Assembly: GCA_013336035.1 (NCBI GenBank)
Contig: JAAXUL010000386.1
Span: 1 to 7,385 of the forward strand
DNA from: Chloroflexales bacterium
GTDB taxonomy: Bacteria > Chloroflexota > Chloroflexia > Chloroflexales > Chloroflexaceae
Direction: 5' to 3'
Length of the DNA stretch: 7,385 nucleotides
Part shown: positions 1 through 4,163 of the stretch, piece after piece
Numbering within the stretch: the first letter of the stretch is position 1
Layout of the letters: each line of letters begins with the position of its first letter
Notes under the pieces: model-generated
Database searches by the model: none
Seen by the model: the letters and a program-made list of their open reading frames with translations, nothing else
What the model was told of the DNA's origin: nothing
Translations under genes and position numbers: made by a program

Positions 1-315
1 GTGATCACGCACGAAGGCCGCGTCGCCCAGTGCCAGATGGCCCTCGGCCAGTCCCAGGAGGCCTCCCCAGGGACGGATCTGATCGCCTTGATGGCCGCGG
101 GCGCGGTCCACAATGTCAGCGTCGACGAGAAGGAGGGCTGCCGTGACTGCGCCTGGCGCTACCGCTGCGCCGGCGGCTGCCCGATCTTGACGCTGCGGGC
201 GACGGGCCGCACCGATGTGCGCTCGCCTAACTGCGGCATCTATCAGGCGCTGCTGCCCGCAACTCTGCGCCTGGAGGGCCTCCGCATCCTCGCGGCCAAC
301 GGTGTCTACAGGTGA
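1..315 (+). CDS. Radical SAM/SPASM domain protein, C-terminal fragment (5' end outside window)
   Basis: Only the C-terminal 104 residues are visible. The GTG at base 1 is probably an internal valine, since the reading frame is open to the window edge. The fragment carries a textbook SPASM cysteine set: C11, then C47-x2-C50-x5-C56-x3-C60 (residues CRDCAWRYRCAGGC), then C78. In SPASM proteins these cysteines bind auxiliary [4Fe-4S] clusters, and the missing N-terminal part would be the CxxxCxxC radical SAM barrel. Family members (anaerobic sulfatase-maturating enzymes, PqqE, and thioether-forming peptide maturases) modify peptide or protein substrates by radical chemistry in the cytoplasm. The WRYxCxGGCP wording is commonest in peptide maturases, but the substrate cannot be told from this fragment. 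The gene ends with TGA at 313-315 and converges on the minus-strand operon, so it is unlikely to be co-transcribed with it. I am sure of the SPASM assignment and unsure of the subfamily. Confidence 0.88.
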   Translation: MITHEGRVAQCQMALGQSQEASPGTDLIALMAAGAVHNVSVDEKEGCRDCAWRYRCAGGCPILTLRATGRTDVRSPNCGIYQALLPATLRLEGLRILAANGVYR

Positions 316-324
316 CGGCAGCAG

Positions 325-358
325 GGCGGCGCGAAGGGTATCTACTCTTCGCGCCGCC
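325..358. terminator. Strong hairpin between convergent genes, probable bidirectional terminator
   Basis: The arms 325-336 (GGCGGCGCGAAG) and 347-358 (CTTCGCGCCGCC) are perfect 12-bp inverted repeats around a 10-nt spacer. In the plus-strand transcript the stem can be lengthened by a G-U pair and two further pairs, which leaves a 4-nt loop. It lies 9 bp after the TGA of the SPASM gene and 6 bp past the TAG of the converging membrane-protein gene, exactly where both transcripts need to stop. There is no clear T-tract on either side, so it is not a classic intrinsic terminator. It may instead act by stalling polymerase or by protecting 3' ends. Confidence 0.7.
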
Positions 359-364
359 GATACG

Positions 365-1543
365 CTACTTCCACTCACCCACAAAAATGTCGCCGCCCCG
401 CGCCCTAACTCCCCCGCCCCCTTTTACAGCCTGCCCATCGGCGTTATAGATGGTGAACGAAAACTCCTGGTTGTAGCCGAGGTCGCAGTTACGCGCATTC
501 CCCCCTGTGTCAAAATTGCCGCGGATCTGTAGCGCGTCGGCGATAAAATACCATCCCGCCGTAGAGATACCTGTAACTCTGATCGAGATGCACGTGGGCG
601 TGTCGTTCTGGTTGGCCCGCACCATGCGCAGCTTTTTCGCCGGGACAGGAGTAGGGGGTGGCGCAACAGGCGATGGGGTCGGGGTCGGCAGAAGGGCCGC
701 AACCTCTGCTTGCAGGCCACCAACGACCGCCCGCTGGGCGTCGTCGAGGTTCGGCAATGCCGCGGCCGTAGCCAGAGCCGCCTGGGCCTGGCCCGCGCCC
801 GGCGGGGTCTGGCTCAGAAGCGCCCGGCTAGACTCGATATGGGCCCGCAGCAGCAGGTCAGTTAGCTGGGGGAAGTCCTCGGCAATAGGGGCCTCGGGCA
901 GCAGGGTCGCGATCACCTCATCATAGCTGGCCCTGCCGAAGAGCTCTTCGGCGTGATCAAAAAGCCCGATCAAGCGCTTCTTCTGGGCGGTAAGCCCGTG
1001 CTCGGGCGACAGCCCCGCGGCGCGGTTAAACTTATCGCGTGCCTCATCGAGCTGCTTTTCGCGCAGGAGAGCCACCCCCCAGCCATAATAGCTGTCGGTG
1101 AGCTGCTGCCTGATATCGTTATAGTCGGCATTTGCCGCAAACACCGAGCTGAATGACCGCACGGCAAGCTCCCAGTCGCCCGCCTGCGCGGCTTCCCTGC
1201 CAGCAGTGTAGAGCTCGTTCAGGTCAGGGGGCGTGGTTGCGGACGGGCTCGGATCTGAGGTGGAGGTCACGCTTGTAGCCGACTGCAGCGGCGTGGCCGT
1301 CGCCTCAGAGGCCAGCCCAGCGGTGGGTGTCGGCTCGGATGGGGCGCGAAAAAGCGGCGCGACGAAGATGCCGGCCAGCAGCCCGAGGACGAGCAGCACG
1401 CCGCCGCCGACCCAGGCCAGGGGCGACATCCCTCGCGGAACCGTCTTATCTGATGGCCATGCGCCCGCCCCACGCGCGCCACGCGGCACCTGCTTGCCGC
1501 TCTCGTCCTGCGGCACCTGATCGTCGAACTGATGGTTGCTCAC
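365..1543 (-). CDS. Membrane-anchored TPR protein with Cys-containing beta-rich C-terminal domain
   Basis: This 392-residue protein is not one I can name. Residues 1-40 are hydrophilic with several Arg/Lys (predicted cytoplasmic). Residues about 41-65 form one hydrophobic membrane helix. Residues 66-107 are a Thr/Ser/Pro/Ala-rich linker. Residues about 108-185 hold two TPR-like helix pairs (around YTAGREAAQAGDWELAVRSF and YYGWGVALLREKQLDEARDK), followed by further helices to about 285. A second Pro/Thr linker (286-302) leads to a beta-rich domain (303-392) with C318 and C353, which could form a disulfide if exported. The tail is glycine-rich (GGGG at 375-378, GG at 383-384). The start is GTG at 1541-1543, preceded only by a weak GGGG. 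The gene lies 90 bp after the E1 gene on the same strand and is probably the last gene of the operon. It most likely senses or scaffolds outside the membrane; its link to conjugation rests on gene order alone. Confidence 0.85.
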   Translation of the reverse strand: MSNHQFDDQVPQDESGKQVPRGARGAGAWPSDKTVPRGMSPLAWVGGGVLLVLGLLAGIFVAPLFRAPSEPTPTAGLASEATATPLQSATSVTSTSDPSPSATTPPDLNELYTAGREAAQAGDWELAVRSFSSVFAANADYNDIRQQLTDSYYGWGVALLREKQLDEARDKFNRAAGLSPEHGLTAQKKRLIGLFDHAEELFGRASYDEVIATLLPEAPIAEDFPQLTDLLLRAHIESSRALLSQTPPGAGQAQAALATAAALPNLDDAQRAVVGGLQAEVAALLPTPTPSPVAPPPTPVPAKKLRMVRANQNDTPTCISIRVTGISTAGWYFIADALQIRGNFDTGGNARNCDLGYNQEFSFTIYNADGQAVKGGGGVRARGGDIFVGEWK

Positions 1544-1633
1544 GTTCGCTTTGCCCCGCTCTCCATGTCGGAAGTAATGCTGCTACCGGCCAGCCGCCCT
1601 GGTCGATCAAAGGAGTGCGCTCAGGTCAGCCGC

Positions 1634-2851
1634 CTAACCGGCGCTGGTTTCATCGGCGTTGGGCAACGCGTCGAGCATCTTCTGAGCAGCCGCCTGGGCC
1701 TCTTCGGGCGACAGGCCTAGCCGGCTGAGCACATAGCCCTCGTAGTTGCAGACCGGACAATCCTGCCGCTTCGGGATGTCAACGAAGAGACTCTCGAGCG
1801 GCCGCTCAAAAATCCACTCGGCGCGATTACCGAAGAGCACCCAGTTGGTGGGGAAGTCAGGCAGGCTAGTGGACACGCCGCGCAGGAGCGCCATCAGGCC
1901 GGCGCGGGCCAGGATCAGGGCGATCATACCAACATCGATGCCCAGGCCAGGTTCGGCGATGAGGTCGGGCAGCAGGCTCGGGTCATGATAGGCCGGGCCA
2001 AACGTATCGCTTGCCGCGGGCGGCGGGCCATACAGATCGGTGACCGCGGTGACAAAGCACTCGTAGCATGCGCCGTCGGGCGGGCGAGCGCTGAAGACAT
2101 CACCGCCAAAGGCGCGATTGTAGGCGGCTCCGTAGACCACAGGCACGGCGCGAGGCCAGCATGCCCGGTTGATCGCCAGCTTCGACTCGTCGCGGTCGGT
2201 GGCGGCCACCACCAGGTCGCAGCCGTCGACAATCTGCGCGAGGGCGGCGGGGTCGGCGAGCACGTCTACCTCGTAGGTTTCCACATCGACCAGGGGCGAG
2301 ATCTCGAGCAGCAGATCGCGCATCGCCCTCGTCTTATAGCGACCAATATCGCTGAGGCCGCACGCGTGACGCGCGAGGTTGTGCACCTCCAGCCGATCAA
2401 AGTCGACCAGGCGCATGCGGCCCAGGCCGCAGCGGGCGAGCATCGTAGCGACGAGTGAGCCGCCACTCCCCAGGCCTATCACTGCCACACACTTCCCGGC
2501 GAGCTGGCTGGTTTCGAAGAGCCCGTGCAGGCGCCGCCCATAGTCGAGGTGGGGCCGCACAACGCTACAGGGCACCGAGGTCAGGCCATCAGGGCCAACG
2601 CTGTAGGCCTGGGCCGTGGGTGGCCCGCCGGGCGCGGGCGCGAGCACCAGCGCGAGCAGGCCGGGCCCCGGCGGCGGCGCCTCGGCAGCTGGGCGGCGCC
2701 AGTGGCCAAGCAGATCGCCCGCCGTCGCGTCGCGGCCATAGATCTGAGCGACATCGCCGCTGTCGCGCAGCCGGCCATAGAGCAAGCCAGCGCCAGACGG
2801 GTCAGCGGCAAGGCTGTCGAGGAGCGCCTCGGAGATGGTCACCAGCATCAT
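1634..2851 (-). CDS. E1-like ubiquitin-activating (ThiF/MoeB superfamily) adenylating enzyme
   Basis: This 405-residue enzyme is predicted to adenylate the C-terminus of a modifier or target protein with ATP, the first step of a ubiquitin-like conjugation cascade in the cytoplasm. Residues about 1-115 are an N-terminal extension. The Rossmann-type ThiF core begins at 121 with the nucleotide loop VIGLGSGGS (G126, G128, G130, G131), followed by D150 and D152 in LVDFDRLEVHNLARH with N158 and R161, K173, and D219 in AATDRDESK. All of these match the adenylation residues of the family. CYEC (C262, C265) and CPVC (C365, C368) form the expected zinc site. I see no cysteine where E1/ThiF proteins usually keep the thioester cysteine (about 295-305). 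I chose ATG 2849-2851 because it overlaps the JAB stop as ATGA; a longer form from 2884 would add 11 residues and overlap the JAB gene by 37 bp. The ThiF family call is firm. The E1 role is inferred from the adjoining E2 and JAB genes. Confidence 0.92.
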   Translation of the reverse strand: MMLVTISEALLDSLAADPSGAGLLYGRLRDSGDVAQIYGRDATAGDLLGHWRRPAAEAPPPGPGLLALVLAPAPGGPPTAQAYSVGPDGLTSVPCSVVRPHLDYGRRLHGLFETSQLAGKCVAVIGLGSGGSLVATMLARCGLGRMRLVDFDRLEVHNLARHACGLSDIGRYKTRAMRDLLLEISPLVDVETYEVDVLADPAALAQIVDGCDLVVAATDRDESKLAINRACWPRAVPVVYGAAYNRAFGGDVFSARPPDGACYECFVTAVTDLYGPPPAASDTFGPAYHDPSLLPDLIAEPGLGIDVGMIALILARAGLMALLRGVSTSLPDFPTNWVLFGNRAEWIFERPLESLFVDIPKRQDCPVCNYEGYVLSRLGLSPEEAQAAAQKMLDALPNADETSAG

Positions 2852-3399
2852 GGGATCTTCTGCCTGGGCTCGCTGTGCCCCCAACGCTCGAGCGCTTCGC
2901 GCACATCGTCGCTGATCACCGTGTAGGGCACAAGCTGGGGGGTCTGCGCATCGCGCGCCAGGTAGTAGCTGGCCAGGGTCAGCTGCCCATCGATCAGAGT
3001 GGCGAGGGGCAGGCAGATGCCATCGGGCAGGTAGTAGCTTGGATCATCGAGGATAGCGCGGGCCTGACGAAGATCGCCGGAGCTCAAGGTGGCGGGGCCA
3101 GCGTGATGCGAGTGCCACTCGCCCACGTAGTCCACGCCATAGTCGCTAAAAAACTGGCACCAGTGCTCGAGCTCCGCCTGGTGGTCGTCGACATCAGGGG
3201 CGAAAGAGTGCGCGTCGCGCTGCGCCCGCGGGCCTGGGCCAGAGGCAGCCACGACGACGAGGGTGGGCCCGTCGGCGGTGGCGAACAACCGCCCGACAAG
3301 GAGGCCACCGGTTTCCTGACCCTGGCTGTTCGCCATCTCTGCGGCGATCCGGGCGAAGGCATGCTGGGCAGAGATGTGGATCTGGGTTGGTGCGGGCAT
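2848..3399 (-). CDS. JAB/JAMM (MPN+) metalloprotease, predicted deconjugating isopeptidase
   Basis: This 183-residue protein is a single JAB domain. It has the complete JAMM zinc-protease signature: E29 in QETGGLLVG, then H96-S-H98 followed by seven residues, S106, two residues and D109 (WHSHHAGPATLSSGD). H96, H98 and D109 are the expected Zn2+ ligands, and E29 the general base. JAMM enzymes cut isopeptide or peptide bonds after ubiquitin-like C-termini (RPN11, AMSH; in bacteria Cap3 of CBASS and the Bil deconjugase), so the likely job is maturing a modifier or removing it from targets. Length and lack of a signal peptide fit a soluble cytoplasmic enzyme. Its ATG follows the E2 TAG with no gap (TAGATG), with GAGGAG about 12 nt upstream inside the E2 gene, and its TGA overlaps the E1 ATG. 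Translation of E2, JAB and E1 is therefore probably coupled. Alternatives within the family, such as cysteine-processing or phage-tail JAB proteins, are unlikely next to E1 and E2. Confidence 0.94.
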   Translation of the reverse strand: MPAPTQIHISAQHAFARIAAEMANSQGQETGGLLVGRLFATADGPTLVVVAASGPGPRAQRDAHSFAPDVDDHQAELEHWCQFFSDYGVDYVGEWHSHHAGPATLSSGDLRQARAILDDPSYYLPDGICLPLATLIDGQLTLASYYLARDAQTPQLVPYTVISDDVREALERWGHSEPRQKIP

Positions 3400-3870
3400 C
3401 TAGCGGTTATACTCCTCGTGGGGGGCCTCGATCCCAGCCCAGACCCCGCTCTCTTTCCAGGTCTCATACGAGAAGAGCCACGCCGCGGACACCGCAATCA
3501 CATCCGCCGCGGTGGTTTCGTGGTCGAAGCCCTTGTCAGCCGGGTACGATAGGCAGAGGCTGCCATCGCGATACTGGTGCATGAGCCGGCCGGCGCGCTC
3601 GTTCTCCCACACCGTGATCGCCGGGTTGAGCGGGTAGACCTTCGGCGGAGCGTCCGGGAAATTATCCGGGTAGTAGAGCGCGATCTCGTAGCGGTTGTTG
3701 CGGTTCGTGATGAGCCAGCCGAACCAGACCAGCTTGGTGCTATCGCGGTGCAGCTGGAACTGGGGGAAGCGCACCGACATGATCCGCTTCTCGAGGATGA
3801 GCCGGGCCGGGTTCAGCACATACCACGTGTGGTTATGCCAGTGGCTGGGCCTGATCTGCGTGCGCGACAT
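3400..3870 (-). CDS. E2-like (ubiquitin-conjugating, UBC fold) enzyme
   Basis: This 156-residue protein has the core signature of E2 enzymes, which take a modifier from E1 as a cysteine thioester and pass it to a target. YEIALYYPDNFPDAPPKVYP (residues 61-80) matches the strand-and-PP segment of eukaryotic E2s, such as the YPFKPPKV of UBE2D. H98 and DGSLCLSYP (102-110) match the HPN...GSICL active-site region, with C106 the predicted catalytic cysteine. The HPN asparagine is not present and the H-to-C spacing is two residues shorter than in UBE2D, as in many prokaryotic E2-like families. A Trp-rich C-terminal helix region follows (WLFSYETW, ending HEEYNR). The start is well supported: GGAGG at 3878-3882 lies 7 nt upstream of the ATG and inside the last codons of the small upstream gene, 4 bp away. 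I am confident of the E2-like fold. The modifier and targets are unknown. Confidence 0.92.
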   Translation of the reverse strand: MSRTQIRPSHWHNHTWYVLNPARLILEKRIMSVRFPQFQLHRDSTKLVWFGWLITNRNNRYEIALYYPDNFPDAPPKVYPLNPAITVWENERAGRLMHQYRDGSLCLSYPADKGFDHETTAADVIAVSAAWLFSYETWKESGVWAGIEAPHEEYNR

Positions 3871-3874
3871 ATGC

Positions 3875-4117
3875 CTACCTCCAGACTAAACGCCGCGAGC
3901 TGAACCAGCGCTGCGGACGCACTACCGTGCGTGCCGCTGTGCTATGCGGCGCAGCCTGGGGGTCATCAGGCGTGAGCAAGCGGCCCTCAGAGTTGACCTG
4001 CACCTCCGCGGCGATGGCCAGCCGCCGCTTGATCGCATCAAGGCTGCTGGCCGGATCATTGCCGGCGATGCTGCGTTTCAGGTCGTCGGAGCCTGGCGGC
4101 TGGTTCGAGTTGGCCAT
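3875..4117 (-). CDS. Small unrecognised protein encoded directly upstream of E2
   Basis: This is an 80-residue protein with no family I recognise. The N-terminus (1-20) is polar with Pro, Asp and Asn and looks disordered. Residues about 24-40 (SLDAIKRRLAIAAEVQV) could form one amphipathic helix. The last 20 residues are basic with aromatic residues, ending RRLVWR. It lacks a beta-grasp-like strand pattern and a C-terminal Gly-Gly, so it is not an obvious ubiquitin-like modifier, although it occupies the place where one would be expected. I chose ATG 4115-4117 because AGGA (4123-4126) lies 5 nt upstream; an in-frame ATG at 4127-4129 would add four residues but has no ribosome site. Its stop is 4 bp from the E2 start and its last codons hold the E2 ribosome site, so the pair is probably translationally coupled. 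It may be an adaptor, a conjugation target or a divergent modifier. Confidence 0.72.
   Translation of the reverse strand: MANSNQPPGSDDLKRSIAGNDPASSLDAIKRRLAIAAEVQVNSEGRLLTPDDPQAAPHSTAARTVVRPQRWFSSRRLVWR
3878..3882 (-). promoter_or_regulatory. Ribosome binding site of the E2 gene, inside the preceding gene
   Basis: On the minus strand GGAGG lies 7 nt before the E2 ATG (GGAGGTAGGCATATG). It overlaps the Trp and Arg codons just before the TAG of the small upstream gene. It is the best Shine-Dalgarno match I found in the window. It fixes the E2 start and implies coupling of the two genes. Confidence 0.75.
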
Positions 4118-4122
4118 ATGTG

Positions 4123-4126
4123 TCCT
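4123..4126 (-). promoter_or_regulatory. Ribosome binding site deciding the start of the small gene
   Basis: On the minus strand the text GAGGACACATATG puts AGGA 5 nt before the ATG at 4115-4117. The alternative ATG four codons upstream has no purine-rich site before it, so the shorter 80-residue form is preferred. Confidence 0.55.
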
Positions 4127-4163
4127 CATATCTAGTGACCGTCGGCTACGCGACTAGCCACCA

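Noticed and set aside
1544..1633. Possible promoter or small gene between the E1 gene and the last membrane-protein gene
   Set aside because: The short ATG frame (ATG GAG AGC ...) closes after eight codons and no convincing -35/-10 pair is visible.
2455..3552. A 365-codon open frame on the + strand
   Set aside because: It lies opposite the E1 start, the whole JAB gene and the E2 end. Its product is Arg/Gly/Ala-rich without a motif, as expected for an antisense shadow in GC-rich DNA.
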